The translations under genes were made by a program, and so were the position numbers. Under the pieces are notes generated by a model. That model was not told the DNA's origin and did not search any database. It saw only the letters and a list, made by a program, of their open reading frames with translations. A DNA stretch of 64,000 nt from a virus: positions 16,967 to 80,966 of IMG/VR virus record IMGVR_UViG_3300042350_003822; one strand, 5' to 3'. Positions 36,221-45,853 of the stretch are shown in pieces (within the stretch, counting starts at the first letter, position 1; the number at the start of each line of letters is the position of its first letter).

Positions 36221-39200
36221 TTATGCCTCGTTTACCTGGGCGATGTTGTGGCCAGACTCGTTTAATCCGTCTGTTATATTTATTGTTGTAGTAGTAAGGA
36301 AGTGACCATTCTCTGAAAGAGATTTGACAATATTGATTGCCGCTGCACCTCTAGTGGCTGCCAACTTTACGCCAGTGTTATTTGCGCTCACAATATAGTA
36401 CTGACCGTTGTTTGCAAGACCTGTGACAGCAGTATTACCAACTGCTGTGGAATATTTGACAATATCATTGTTCTGCAGCATGTGGCGCGTCAGAGTGATG
36501 AAGTCGTTTGCAGCTGGGTTAGCAACAGAGTCTACACTAATATTAGTATTACTATTAAACGAATATGTAAAGATTCTTGGGTTTGATGTCAGCTTGATAG
36601 TATTGGTAGTAGTGTTGGCTACATAATACACATTGTTGTTACCAAGTTCTGTGAGAGCTGTATTACCAATAGCTGTGTAATAGTTCACCTTCATACCATT
36701 TGCAAACGCATGCGCTGTCAGCGTAATAGTATCTCCCGCTACATCAGATAGGGCATTGAACGAGTCAGCGTCTACAGGATTGAATGTGGTGGTTGATGAG
36801 TCACCATAGGCAACGTTTGCAACAAACTTGTCCTCCAGTACAACTCCACCAAAGAATCTTGTGCCGGCGGTGTGCATGACCTTCTTGAACATCTCTGAGT
36901 ATCGATCGAGAGGAATTCTCGAAAGAACCTCATAAGAATATTCCTGATAGTAATCGCCATCTTGAACCTTGGCTGTTGAGCTCAATTGTCCCTTTGTATC
37001 CTTATAGTATCCTGCACCGGTGCCAATACCGAATACATTAGCAATAGCCGTGCCACTTCTCGTACCATCTGCAGATACGTAAGTGATTTCCTCACCGTTC
37101 TTATATCCAAGGCCAGAATCGAATATTTGAATTCCGGTAACAGATCCGTTTGCTGTGACAGTGTTGGCTGTAATATTTGCATTTAGTCCAATTGGAAGTA
37201 ATGTGTTGTCTTCTTCTACACCGACAATTGTAGCAACAGTACCTGTTAGCTGTCCGGTGACTTCTAATGTCGGTTGGAATAGATTATCAAATTGAATACG
37301 CTTAACCATTAAATGTGTCGTATTTGAGCCCTTGACAATGCCTTTTGCTGTTGACGTAATCGATGAATTGATAGATACTGAACTTATTGTTCCAGTGAAG
37401 GAACCATTCGAAGCAGACGTAATTGGGGTGGCGTTGACTTGGAATACGCCCGCAACATCCTTTACAATTATGGTATTAGCTGTCGCTTGAATAGTATCAA
37501 TGATTCCATTAGCAGAACCTTGAATCACTCTCTCTCCAACAGCAAGGCCGGTCTCATCGTTCAATACAAGAGTAGTCTTTGTTAACAGTGTGTTGGTCTG
37601 CAGAAGGCGTTCACCTGTCCGGAACGTTCCTGTTGCACCACTAATCTCTATAATATAGTCTTCCCTACCAAACCCACTCAGGAATGGTTGTTCGACTAGC
37701 ACATAAGGATCGACAGTATAGCCTGTTCCTGGGTTGATCTCTGTAATTCTTCCGATCGTGCCAATGGTAAAGGCGTCAAAGCTCAAGCAGTTAAAAATTA
37801 CCGCGGCTGAGTTCCCTGCTGGGTTCTTGAAGAACCCGTATTCGGGATTATTAATAGGAATGGTCATGAACAATTGACTTACAGCATTCGTAAATGTTCC
37901 ATTGCCAGCTAATCTATCTGTATTGAGATAGATTGTTTCTGAATCAGTAATTGATCCAACTTCAAAGTTAGCGCCACTCCCTGCAGAGACTGCAACAACA
38001 TTAGCTAACGTTGCTGTATTGCTAGTGAAGATAGGAACACTAAAGGTATTGGTAAATGTGTTCGAAACTTGATATAGACCTACAGTGAGATCTATATTGA
38101 TAATAGTTGCGAGACTTCCATTAGATCTAACTCTCAAAGGAAGAGTGGGGCTTGCTTTAAACACACCCTTCAGGTTATGAACCTCAATTCTACCACTAAC
38201 ACCGGAAATAGATGTGGAAACAATATCACCATTAGCTACCTCAACACCCTGAGCATCTAGCTGAAATACCACATCATCTTTGGCAAAGGCCCCGCTTATA
38301 CTAGAGAGGGCTAGGTTGGCAGAATATGGCACACCCATTACAGTAGCGGTTGCGGATGTATTAGTAATAGCTGCCACATTTGCTGTCACTGCAATATTTG
38401 ATGCTAATACTATAGTATTTGATGTTCCGAACAGTCCATTGTTTGAAACAGAAATAGTCAGAACCCCGTTAGTACTCGAACCGACAGTGTTGTCTATAAT
38501 GGTTCCGAACGCAAGATTTGCTGATCCATTGCTAACATAGATGTGTTCGCCAGCAAGAAATGCATTTTTATTAACAGCTGTATCATATTCTACAGTAGCT
38601 AGTCTTTGGGTCAGTTTCTCTAAATACTTAAAGTATGATGTGAATGCCTTAGTAGTAGCTTGAATTGATGCGCTAGTCCCTCCGGATGTAGCAATAGAAA
38701 CAGTTGGACTGGAAGTGAAAAATCCTGTGCCTGGATTAGTAATATGAATGTTAGTAATTACACCCGAGCCATTAGTATTCACTGTAGCAACACAGTTAGT
38801 ATATGCTGACTGTACTGTAATGATATCGGCGTTACTGTACCCCGTACCTCCGCTCGTGATAGTAAAGCCCGCAATTGTATTAGATGTAACAACGTTTGAG
38901 AGCGTCAACACTTTTGTAGACACAATCACCTGCGATCGTTTAGCTAGTTCAGATTCTGAGAAGTCAGCTGTCGGAGCTGATACAGTATACCCCCATCCAC
39001 CATCTAACAATTCGAAGTCTACAACACCTGTCTCGTTTGAGATGCTCGAGATTCTACCCGTTGCTTCAGCACCTCGAGTAGAAGTGAAATTTACTAAATC
39101 ACCAACAGCAAACAGCTTCGACCCGCCAGTCACAGTGAGACCGGTCAGCGATCCTACCACTCTTGGTAGATCAAACAATACCCGATCACTTCTTAGTGGT

Positions 39201-40000
39201 TCATTATTAATGAACTGCCCCGAAACGTTAGAAATATAAAGAACATAGACAAACCCGTCTTTGATTCTTCTTTTAATAAACTTTTCTACGAATGCTATTG
39301 CACCAGACTGAACACCAGTGATCTGCTTACCGACAAGGTCAATTGTTCTAGGTGAGCTGGTAATTTCAATGTACTGTGGTTTATACCATTGCGAACCTGA
39401 CAGACGCATAAGGTCTTCGCCAGGATAATATACAGTAGCCGAAGCACCATAGATCAGTCTGAAGAACAAATCAACAGAACGTTCTGTGCCCTTCGATCTA
39501 TACAGGTCAAATGAATTCTTTACCAGAAGTCTTTTGTTTGTATTGGTATCAAATTCAATATTCTTGAGATACTGTTCTTTAAAGTGAACAATAAACTGAT
39601 CAAGAGTTCTGTCGATATCTCTGATATCAAACAACTTACGGGCATAGTAGATAGGATTCAGCTTATATTGCTTCTCGATGAATGTATTACCACCCGAAGA
39701 AGAACTAATGGTAACATATTCATCACATTGGATATTACATCTGAATGCGTCAAAATTATCTACACTGACTAGAATATTATTACCCTGTACAGAGACAATA
39801 GTTCCTGTAGTGTTTCCTTGCACTACAGTATCACCTGCAACAAAGTTTGTGTTTGACGTCAGCTCGAGCTGTTGGTGATTGGATTCAAGCCACTCATAGT
39901 AGGCTTCGACAAACGCAACAAAGTCCTCTCCCTCGTCCAAATAGAACGAAGGAAAGAGCGACTTGATTAGCGGAGAAATTTTAGCTTGAATGTCTCTCAT
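36221..40000 (-). CDS. 7: Baseplate wedge protein gp7-like
   Basis: A 1259-residue protein (T4 gp7 has 1032). It starts MRDIQAKISPLIKSLFPSFY followed by EDFVAFVEAYYEWLE and later YYARKLFDIRDIDRTLDQFIVHFKEQYLKNIEF, which is the known N-terminal layout of gp7-type wedge proteins in cyanophages. The rest is rich in small beta repeats (GSGYKNGEEITYVSADG, NPGTGFFTSSPTVSI). gp7 forms the spine of each of six wedges, between gp6 and gp8 as here. It ends nine bases before gp8 and starts three bases after gp6. Confidence 0.75.
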   Translation of the reverse strand: MRDIQAKISPLIKSLFPSFYLDEGEDFVAFVEAYYEWLESNHQQLELTSNTNFVAGDTVVQGNTTGTIVSVQGNNILVSVDNFDAFRCNIQCDEYVTISSSSGGNTFIEKQYKLNPIYYARKLFDIRDIDRTLDQFIVHFKEQYLKNIEFDTNTNKRLLVKNSFDLYRSKGTERSVDLFFRLIYGASATVYYPGEDLMRLSGSQWYKPQYIEITSSPRTIDLVGKQITGVQSGAIAFVEKFIKRRIKDGFVYVLYISNVSGQFINNEPLRSDRVLFDLPRVVGSLTGLTVTGGSKLFAVGDLVNFTSTRGAEATGRISSISNETGVVDFELLDGGWGYTVSAPTADFSESELAKRSQVIVSTKVLTLSNVVTSNTIAGFTITSGGTGYSNADIITVQSAYTNCVATVNTNGSGVITNIHITNPGTGFFTSSPTVSIATSGGTSASIQATTKAFTSYFKYLEKLTQRLATVEYDTAVNKNAFLAGEHIYVSNGSANLAFGTIIDNTVGSSTNGVLTISVSNNGLFGTSNTIVLASNIAVTANVAAITNTSATATVMGVPYSANLALSSISGAFAKDDVVFQLDAQGVEVANGDIVSTSISGVSGRIEVHNLKGVFKASPTLPLRVRSNGSLATIINIDLTVGLYQVSNTFTNTFSVPIFTSNTATLANVVAVSAGSGANFEVGSITDSETIYLNTDRLAGNGTFTNAVSQLFMTIPINNPEYGFFKNPAGNSAAVIFNCLSFDAFTIGTIGRITEINPGTGYTVDPYVLVEQPFLSGFGREDYIIEISGATGTFRTGERLLQTNTLLTKTTLVLNDETGLAVGERVIQGSANGIIDTIQATANTIIVKDVAGVFQVNATPITSASNGSFTGTISSVSINSSITSTAKGIVKGSNTTHLMVKRIQFDNLFQPTLEVTGQLTGTVATIVGVEEDNTLLPIGLNANITANTVTANGSVTGIQIFDSGLGYKNGEEITYVSADGTRSGTAIANVFGIGTGAGYYKDTKGQLSSTAKVQDGDYYQEYSYEVLSRIPLDRYSEMFKKVMHTAGTRFFGGVVLEDKFVANVAYGDSSTTTFNPVDADSFNALSDVAGDTITLTAHAFANGMKVNYYTAIGNTALTELGNNNVYYVANTTTNTIKLTSNPRIFTYSFNSNTNISVDSVANPAANDFITLTRHMLQNNDIVKYSTAVGNTAVTGLANNGQYYIVSANNTGVKLAATRGAAAINIVKSLSENGHFLTTTTINITDGLNESGHNIAQVNEA

Positions 40001-40003
40001 TTA

Positions 40004-41785
40004 TTAACCGCTTACGCCTTGAATAGTAAGAGTAATATCATCTTCTACAATATTAATAATATTGTTGTTAATAACACTAATGTCTCTGTTACGTGGTTCA
40101 GCTTTAATCTTAATACCAGGACCTTCATATGAAGTAATGTTAAAGTTTGAAAGCTGAACTTGTCCAGTTTCATAATTAACAGTGCCGATATTGGTAATTA
40201 CACTACCAGTAGAAGATACTATATTTACCGTTCCTAATCCATCGTCCTGGAGTGTTGCGCGCTCTCCGTTAAACAAGAACCTGGTCGAGGTAATTGAATA
40301 TCCACCTCTGGCAACTGATTGGGTGGTGTCCAGAGGGACCTGGAAGTTGACATCAATTGTATTGTTTACGCCAAGGGCAGGGGTGATAATCTTGATCACC
40401 TTAACAAATGTTTCGTTAGAGATAATAGCTACCTGAGCATTGTCAATGGCTTCTACGACATTTGAATAGCGGAACACTCTATTGAAGTTATTGAGATTTG
40501 TCAGGGCATACTTGGTCACTGCTGCAGTGACAAGGGTTCTAATATCTTCTGACGACAGCTTTGTGACATTGATGTTATATTTCACAATAGCATTCAATCC
40601 GATATATGTGTAGTCTGGGTTGACAAACACAGGATCGATGGACACTGGCGATCTTGGCTTGAGGAATCTGTAGTATTGATCCTTCTTAACTTCCGGAATG
40701 CCGTCTACTTCTTTGAGGTCAACAGCAACAAACACCTTACCGTATTGAGGAGGATCAAGATCTTCTCCCCCATATGCAGAAACAGCGTTGACTTCCGAGA
40801 AGTTTAGCTTTAAAAGGTTCTCATAGTCTTCTGTCGTAACAGCGCGCTCTTGAGTCGTGAAGTGACGAGGAGCATTGTACTTAATCTCTTCGATAGATTC
40901 TGAAACAGAACCCTGAGCGGCCGCACTGTTAACAGAGACAATAATCGCAGACTCACCATCAATAGTTGAATCTGCTCTGAACGTATTGCAACCGTTTGGA
41001 AGTTGTCCGTTTGATACTCTATACTCTATAGAGATAATAGAGTTGTCTTTGGGAGCTCTGCCAGTTACTCCATCGCCAAAAACAATTTCGTATGAATCAT
41101 TCTCGCAGGCTTGTACGAAGAATATCTTGGAATTGGAGTCGATGTTGAATAGCGATGTGGCTCTTGAGTATGTGAAAAGTGTAGCCCCAACATCCTCAAT
41201 TACAGTTACAGCAATAGATGAAATATCACAGTTCTTGTTTGAGATAATGAATCTCTGATTCCGATCTGCTGTATAGGTAAAGCTATCGTTAACGAAGTAC
41301 CCCTCAAAAAGAGTAATGTTTGAACCGAGAAACGAGATAGTATTATTTGGGTTGATTGTATAGTCTGTGACGATCACACTGTCGCCCACAGAGAAAGTAT
41401 AGTTTCTGTTGTTAAACCTAGATGTGAATGTAGTGCCACGCGGAATAGCAATTGATCTTTTATTCAGAACATTGGAAGTAATTGTAATGTTGACGTTTGC
41501 TTCTGCCGACTTGAATGACCGTGGCGTATAGTTTAGCTCCTTGGCATGGGACATCACAGAGTCACGAATCTGCGCTGTATCAAGGAACATTTCCGATCCT
41601 ACCATATTCAAATAGAACATATTGTGGAAAGTGTTATAGGATAAAACGTCCAGAAGGACGTTCATATTTGAACCTTCGAAGTCATAGTCCTGGAAACGCG
41701 TCTGCGACTTCAGATACTGCTTAAGAGTATTCTTATGAGTGTCGAAGTCGATATTCGATAGGATGATTGATGAATTGGCGGCCAT
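40004..41785 (-). CDS. 6: Baseplate wedge protein gp6
   Basis: A 593-residue protein (T4 gp6 has 660). The start region FDTHKNTLKQYLKSQTRFQDYDFEGSNM followed by VLLDVLSYNTFHNMFYLNMVGSEMFLDTAQ is characteristic of gp6, which has the gpJ-like fold. It dimerises to form the continuous ring of the inner baseplate. The C-terminal quarter has extra beta strands (GGYSITSTRFLFNGERATL). The ATG overlaps the gp25 stop (TAATG), so translation is coupled to gp25. Confidence 0.88.
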   Translation of the reverse strand: MAANSSIILSNIDFDTHKNTLKQYLKSQTRFQDYDFEGSNMNVLLDVLSYNTFHNMFYLNMVGSEMFLDTAQIRDSVMSHAKELNYTPRSFKSAEANVNITITSNVLNKRSIAIPRGTTFTSRFNNRNYTFSVGDSVIVTDYTINPNNTISFLGSNITLFEGYFVNDSFTYTADRNQRFIISNKNCDISSIAVTVIEDVGATLFTYSRATSLFNIDSNSKIFFVQACENDSYEIVFGDGVTGRAPKDNSIISIEYRVSNGQLPNGCNTFRADSTIDGESAIIVSVNSAAAQGSVSESIEEIKYNAPRHFTTQERAVTTEDYENLLKLNFSEVNAVSAYGGEDLDPPQYGKVFVAVDLKEVDGIPEVKKDQYYRFLKPRSPVSIDPVFVNPDYTYIGLNAIVKYNINVTKLSSEDIRTLVTAAVTKYALTNLNNFNRVFRYSNVVEAIDNAQVAIISNETFVKVIKIITPALGVNNTIDVNFQVPLDTTQSVARGGYSITSTRFLFNGERATLQDDGLGTVNIVSSTGSVITNIGTVNYETGQVQLSNFNITSYEGPGIKIKAEPRNRDISVINNNIINIVEDDITLTIQGVSG

Positions 41786-42204
41786 TATCGTACTCTTTGA
41801 AGTGTGACACTAACTGATATAGGGTCTGGTTTATTTATCAACATATACACAATCGTTATAACATAGCGATTTTGTTCTTCGTATGGAATGACCTCGACCC
41901 TCATGATCTTTGCTCTTGGTTCATACTGCGTTATAGCATCCTCAATAATCTTTCTTAGCGCATTAGCTGTGAAAGCTGACATAGGCTCAAATAGCATAGC
42001 TTTGATATCCGAACCTACATCTGGCTGATAAAGGCGCTCGCCCTTATTAGTCAATATGATGTTGCGGATAGATCTTGTCACAGCCTTCTCGTTTGCAAAA
42101 CGCAGTAGGACGCCAGACACTGGATGGTGGTTAAGATTGACGAGAAAATCTGAGTAGATCTCATCCTTATTCGTTAATTCTGTGAACCTATCGGCACGTG
42201 CCAT
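41785..42204 (-). CDS. 25: Baseplate wedge protein gp25
   Basis: A 139-residue protein (T4 gp25 has 132) of the GPW/gp25 family, with the conserved lead VSGVLLRFANEKAVTRSIRNII, GERLYQPDVGSDIKAMLFEP, and the EPRAKI core. gp25 starts sheath polymerisation in contractile tails and sits where wedge meets sheath. It is preceded by GGAT and followed by gp6 with a one-base overlap. Confidence 0.92.
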   Translation of the reverse strand: MARADRFTELTNKDEIYSDFLVNLNHHPVSGVLLRFANEKAVTRSIRNIILTNKGERLYQPDVGSDIKAMLFEPMSAFTANALRKIIEDAITQYEPRAKIMRVEVIPYEEQNRYVITIVYMLINKPDPISVSVTLQRVR

Positions 42205-42227
42205 TTACTTTATCCTATTATTGAATC

Positions 42228-42833
42228 TTATGGTTCATTCTTATAAACGTTTGCAGCCGCATCGATCGCCGCCGCCGCGCTATCGACTGTAGCTAAAAAT
42301 GCCTCGGGCGAGGATGTATCAATTTTACTGATAGTATTCCCTGCATCGATAATAGCAAGAAGGCCTACTTGCGACCCTTCGATTTCCTGTAATGCAGTAT
42401 TGATCAAACCAACTACTTCGCTTCTTATTTGATCGAGAGTTTCGTTTTTAATATCAACAGCACACTGAGGTAGATTTCTTGCCGCTTCTTCAATAGCCGC
42501 AATCACATTGAGAATGGCTCCGGCAAGTTTAATTAGCTTCTTGGTATACTTAATGTGAGCCTGTAGCTGAGGAGTGACTAATCCTGTAACGAACTTGGAT
42601 ATCCACTTGACAATAGCAATAGGGTTGGGCCCGGGTAGTTGAAGTATCGGTAGTATCTTTGCAAGCAGTTCTTTTTGTTCTTCTTGAATGTCTTTGAATA
42701 GATCCTGAATGCTACCAAGATGCTCTTCAATAACCAGCTTTATAACTTCACAGTCGGTGTTATAACGAATCTGATCGGCCAGTTCGTTAATGTGTCTTGT
42801 ATTGACGTCTAGTTCTTTTGCCGAAATTCCCAT
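42228..42833 (-). CDS. Hypothetical helical protein between gp5 and gp25
   Basis: A 201-residue mostly helical protein (EEHLGSIQDLFKDIQEEQKELLAKILPILQL and KKLIKLAGAILNVIAAIEEAARNL) with a final Ala-rich helix. The amphipathic helices around residues 70-115 are moderately hydrophobic but not clear membrane spans. I know of similarly placed unknown genes between gp5 and gp25 in T4-like phages. A role as hub cofactor or assembly chaperone is possible; nothing in the sequence decides it. Confidence 0.55.
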   Translation of the reverse strand: MGISAKELDVNTRHINELADQIRYNTDCEVIKLVIEEHLGSIQDLFKDIQEEQKELLAKILPILQLPGPNPIAIVKWISKFVTGLVTPQLQAHIKYTKKLIKLAGAILNVIAAIEEAARNLPQCAVDIKNETLDQIRSEVVGLINTALQEIEGSQVGLLAIIDAGNTISKIDTSSPEAFLATVDSAAAAIDAAANVYKNEP

Positions 42834-42843
42834 AATATTTTCC

Positions 42844-43650
42844 TTAAGATATGTTTACCACAACGCCATTGAGCACCTCAACAACTTTGCCTGTCGGTGT
42901 TGTGAACGTTCCTGACACACCAACTGCAGAAGAAATAGCACCCTTGACCGTCAAGCTACCTTCCGTGATAGTCACACCACCAGGAGCTCCCATTTTGATA
43001 CCATTGCGAGCTGCAATGGTGACGTTCTTTTCAGAAACAATATCGATATCGCCCTTGGCATATACTGTCTTCACTCCTCCAACAACATCGATTGAATCAG
43101 AGGCAGCCTTAATAACCATCCGTCCATCGTTATTTATTTCGATATAGGCACCGGAGCTATGATGAATATTGATTCGAGCATTCTGGGGAGTATCATCTAA
43201 TTCGATGATGTGGCCGCCTCTGGTAGTAATTGTTCTATTGAACGGATATTGCGCAGCATACGACGCCTCGGGCTCGGGACCTATAGTACTCCGAGAGATA
43301 GTATTCTTGCCTCTATGGAGCCAAGAGAGAGAATGCCTGTTTGTATCGTTACCAGGAATCGTGGGAAAGGATCCCATAATCATTGGCATCTGCTTCTCAT
43401 TACCATCCATGAAGAAACCAACAACTCGCGATCCAATTGCAAGATTGGGTGAATCTCCTACGCCATCAACACATGCAGATGTGTTCGGCATCAGGATATG
43501 GGCCCATTCCATATCTTCTGTAGTCACACCCTCATCATGCTCATTAATAATACGAACCTTTACCCGGCCCAGTTGCTTGGGATCTTGGACATCCTCAACT
43601 ACACCTATGAACCAACGGAAGCCCTCTTCCCCCATCTGTTTAGTTGTCAT
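42844..43650 (-). CDS. 5: gp5-like baseplate hub/needle protein without lysozyme domain
   Basis: A 268-residue protein. Residues 1 to about 110 match the N-terminal OB fold of gp5 (FRWFIGVVEDVQDPKQLGRVKVRI; LAIGSRVVGFFMDGNEKQMPMIMG). Residues about 150-268 are beta-helix-like repeats with GYxI-type strands (GGHIIELDDT, YIEINNDGRMVI, DIVSEKNVTIAARNGIKMGAPGG) typical of the needle. The T4 lysozyme domain (about residues 174-342 there) is missing; only a ~35-residue linker joins the two parts. The peptidoglycan-cutting role is probably supplied by the protein at 51879-54065. Overlaps the gp27-like gene by 4 bases. Confidence 0.82.
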   Translation of the reverse strand: MTTKQMGEEGFRWFIGVVEDVQDPKQLGRVKVRIINEHDEGVTTEDMEWAHILMPNTSACVDGVGDSPNLAIGSRVVGFFMDGNEKQMPMIMGSFPTIPGNDTNRHSLSWLHRGKNTISRSTIGPEPEASYAAQYPFNRTITTRGGHIIELDDTPQNARINIHHSSGAYIEINNDGRMVIKAASDSIDVVGGVKTVYAKGDIDIVSEKNVTIAARNGIKMGAPGGVTITEGSLTVKGAISSAVGVSGTFTTPTGKVVEVLNGVVVNIS

Positions 43651-45014
43651 GATGTAACCTCTTGCAGATCTGTTTTAATTAATTCGAGCGCCTGAGTATA
43701 TTGAGGACGGTCGCTATTCAATACAATATGTCTTACCTTGGCAACCAGATAGTTACCACTATCGAGTCTCGACTCCCCAGCAATACTTTTTGCGTCAGAA
43801 CCTGCAGGTAGTCGACACTCAATCATGTCCCCAATGTTAATAGTAGAATCCCCATAGATATGAATCTGTATAATGTTCTGCGAAAGTTTCTGAGCGAACG
43901 CTCTTACCTTTGCCATCTTGCCGGCCATATCTATTTCGGGTTTATCAGATCTCATAGGGAATACTGTAGCTACTGTTGTCGATCTACCATGATTGCTGGT
44001 AAATGATGTAGTCTTGCCCGAAGCTCCAGATGAAGAAGAAGACTTAAACCTGTCGGCTCCTTCATTATCGGTATACGTTACCTTTGTGACATCGCCGGTG
44101 ATTAAATCAAACTGCTGGACCTGGTTATTGAGACCCCCCGACTTGATCTGGGAAATTGTATCACCAAATTGTATTTGATTGTATGCGATAATATTTCTCG
44201 TCGTGACATTCTTTGCATTATCTTTTCTCGATGCATCAAAGAAAAAGATCTTGTCACTATTTCCAGCTTCGATTGTCTTGGCTCCTTGTTCCATCAATTG
44301 CTCAATGGTAACAAAGTTGAATCCGTTTCTATTCTCATAAAAACAAAATGAAGACGATTCGTATCTTGACGAAATTGCCTTTTGCCTGACATAGTCGATT
44401 GCCTGGAGTGGTGCATATCTCGTTATCAGAACGTCCAGGATACCACTAGTGGAAGCAATATTCAGCTGCTTCTGAGATGGGAGAAACTCTTCGAATATTC
44501 TTTTGATAATATTATCTGCAGTGTTGCTCTCTTTGATGTTGACAAGCTGCTTGGAATTGTGTATAAGCTCAGCAGAGACACATTGAAGAGTATAGGTAAT
44601 TTTATTAGTGGACTCGGTAACTTTCTTATCTTTGACGCTATTGACTCTAAACAAAAACGTCGCCGGTGCACCTTTTAGTTTGGGAGTGCTAAACGATATC
44701 TTAATATATTCTTCGCCAATGATAGGGAAAGACTGTAGTAGACCCATACTATCAGAGATAACAACCTCTGCAAACATTACAGGAGACATAATACTCTCGT
44801 AGATATCAAACCCCACACACTGCTTCATGAGAGAATATACACGGTCCTGGCCTTCAGACATCAGAACGATATCAGTCAGAGTCACATCCCCCGGCTGATA
44901 ATCGGAAGGAGACTTTGCGTTGGCACCGTCTTGGAACGCACCAACCACTGCCGAAGCTACTGCTCCGAATAAAGATCTCTCTACACTTTCAAAAAGGTTT
45001 CTAATTAAACTCAT
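43647..45014 (-). CDS. 27: Baseplate hub protein, gp27-like
   Basis: A 455-residue protein. Segments GFDIYESIMSPVMFAEVVISDSMGLL, FPIIGEEYIKISFSTP, and TADNIIKRIFEEFLPS are landmarks of the gp27/gpD hub family, whose trimer forms the central cylinder on which the tube is built and which holds gp5. Directly ahead of gp5, as the functional pair demands. There is a Ser-rich loop (SSSSGASGKTTS) about residue 325, possibly flexible. Overlaps gp53 and gp5 by 4 bases each. Confidence 0.72.
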   Translation of the reverse strand: MSLIRNLFESVERSLFGAVASAVVGAFQDGANAKSPSDYQPGDVTLTDIVLMSEGQDRVYSLMKQCVGFDIYESIMSPVMFAEVVISDSMGLLQSFPIIGEEYIKISFSTPKLKGAPATFLFRVNSVKDKKVTESTNKITYTLQCVSAELIHNSKQLVNIKESNTADNIIKRIFEEFLPSQKQLNIASTSGILDVLITRYAPLQAIDYVRQKAISSRYESSSFCFYENRNGFNFVTIEQLMEQGAKTIEAGNSDKIFFFDASRKDNAKNVTTRNIIAYNQIQFGDTISQIKSGGLNNQVQQFDLITGDVTKVTYTDNEGADRFKSSSSSGASGKTTSFTSNHGRSTTVATVFPMRSDKPEIDMAGKMAKVRAFAQKLSQNIIQIHIYGDSTINIGDMIECRLPAGSDAKSIAGESRLDSGNYLVAKVRHIVLNSDRPQYTQALELIKTDLQEVTS

Positions 45015-45853
45015 CTAGCACTCATAGTTCTCTTGAGATCATTAACTGCCTGAGAAGCGTATCTTACATCAAGTAATTTAATGACCTTCTTGGCTTCATT
45101 GAGGTCCTGTTCATATTCTAAAAATGTTACAGGAGACCAGAAAGGAGCATCCACCGCAGATATTGGTTGGAGGATTGTTGTGATCGTGCCCACTGTTGCA
45201 GTGGCGCCTGACTCTTGACCAGTAATAGTCCCTGATAATGTTCCTGTAATATGCTGAACAGTTAAGGCAGTATTACTTACGTGCGTGACAAATGCATAGT
45301 TAGTGCCGTTGGTCTGAACTTCTTCGCCGACCTCGAATGTTCCTGTCACAGACGAGATAGCAATAGATTGAATCTTATTCGTGGCTATAATGTCGTCGTG
45401 TCTCTTACGGACATATCTTGCAACGTTTAAGACATTGTCTAATATTGGTTCGTAATACTTCTGCGTGCCATTAGCCAGCGAATTAAACTGTGTGGGTGTA
45501 ATTGAAACGTCTATATTGTCGTACCAGTTGTTTCTATATACCTTGATCTTACGAGCAGCTAGATCATAGGATCCATATTTGGATGTGATGTGATCGTTGA
45601 AGTCATCATCGTTTAATGTGAGGTCGAAATAAGGATCAATAACGTCATTTGTGAGCCAAATTAGCCATGTATAGCCTGGATTCTCGTAATAGAGGTTGGA
45701 TAGAGTGTCGATCCTATCGTCAGCGTCCATGGTATACGGATAGAAGGCTGTTTGATTGCTTTTTATGCTATCAGAAAGGCGCGATCTAGACATAATGTTC
45801 TTGACTAGATTGTTTGCATATGTAATTGTGGGGAGCTTGTCGAAATAGTTCAT
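45011..45853 (-). CDS. 53: Baseplate wedge protein gp53
   Basis: A 280-residue protein (T4 gp53 has 196). The N-terminal ~130 residues carry the family pattern: YFDKLPTITY, DRIDTLSNLYYENPGYTWLIWLTNDVIDPYFDLTLNDDDF. From about residue 165 to 235 it carries an extra beta insert (VTGTFEVGEEVQTNG, GTLSGTITGQESG), and the ending FLEYEQDLNEAKKVIKLLD is again typical. gp53 clamps neighbouring wedges together. Four-base overlaps with gp48 and the gp27-like gene. Confidence 0.82.
   Translation of the reverse strand: MNYFDKLPTITYANNLVKNIMSRSRLSDSIKSNQTAFYPYTMDADDRIDTLSNLYYENPGYTWLIWLTNDVIDPYFDLTLNDDDFNDHITSKYGSYDLAARKIKVYRNNWYDNIDVSITPTQFNSLANGTQKYYEPILDNVLNVARYVRKRHDDIIATNKIQSIAISSVTGTFEVGEEVQTNGTNYAFVTHVSNTALTVQHITGTLSGTITGQESGATATVGTITTILQPISAVDAPFWSPVTFLEYEQDLNEAKKVIKLLDVRYASQAVNDLKRTMSAR

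Noticed and set aside
36218-36225. CATAAATA at the gp7/gp8 border as late promoter
   Set aside because: It covers the gp7 stop codon and stands only seven bases from the gp8 start, leaving no room for a leader; probably chance.
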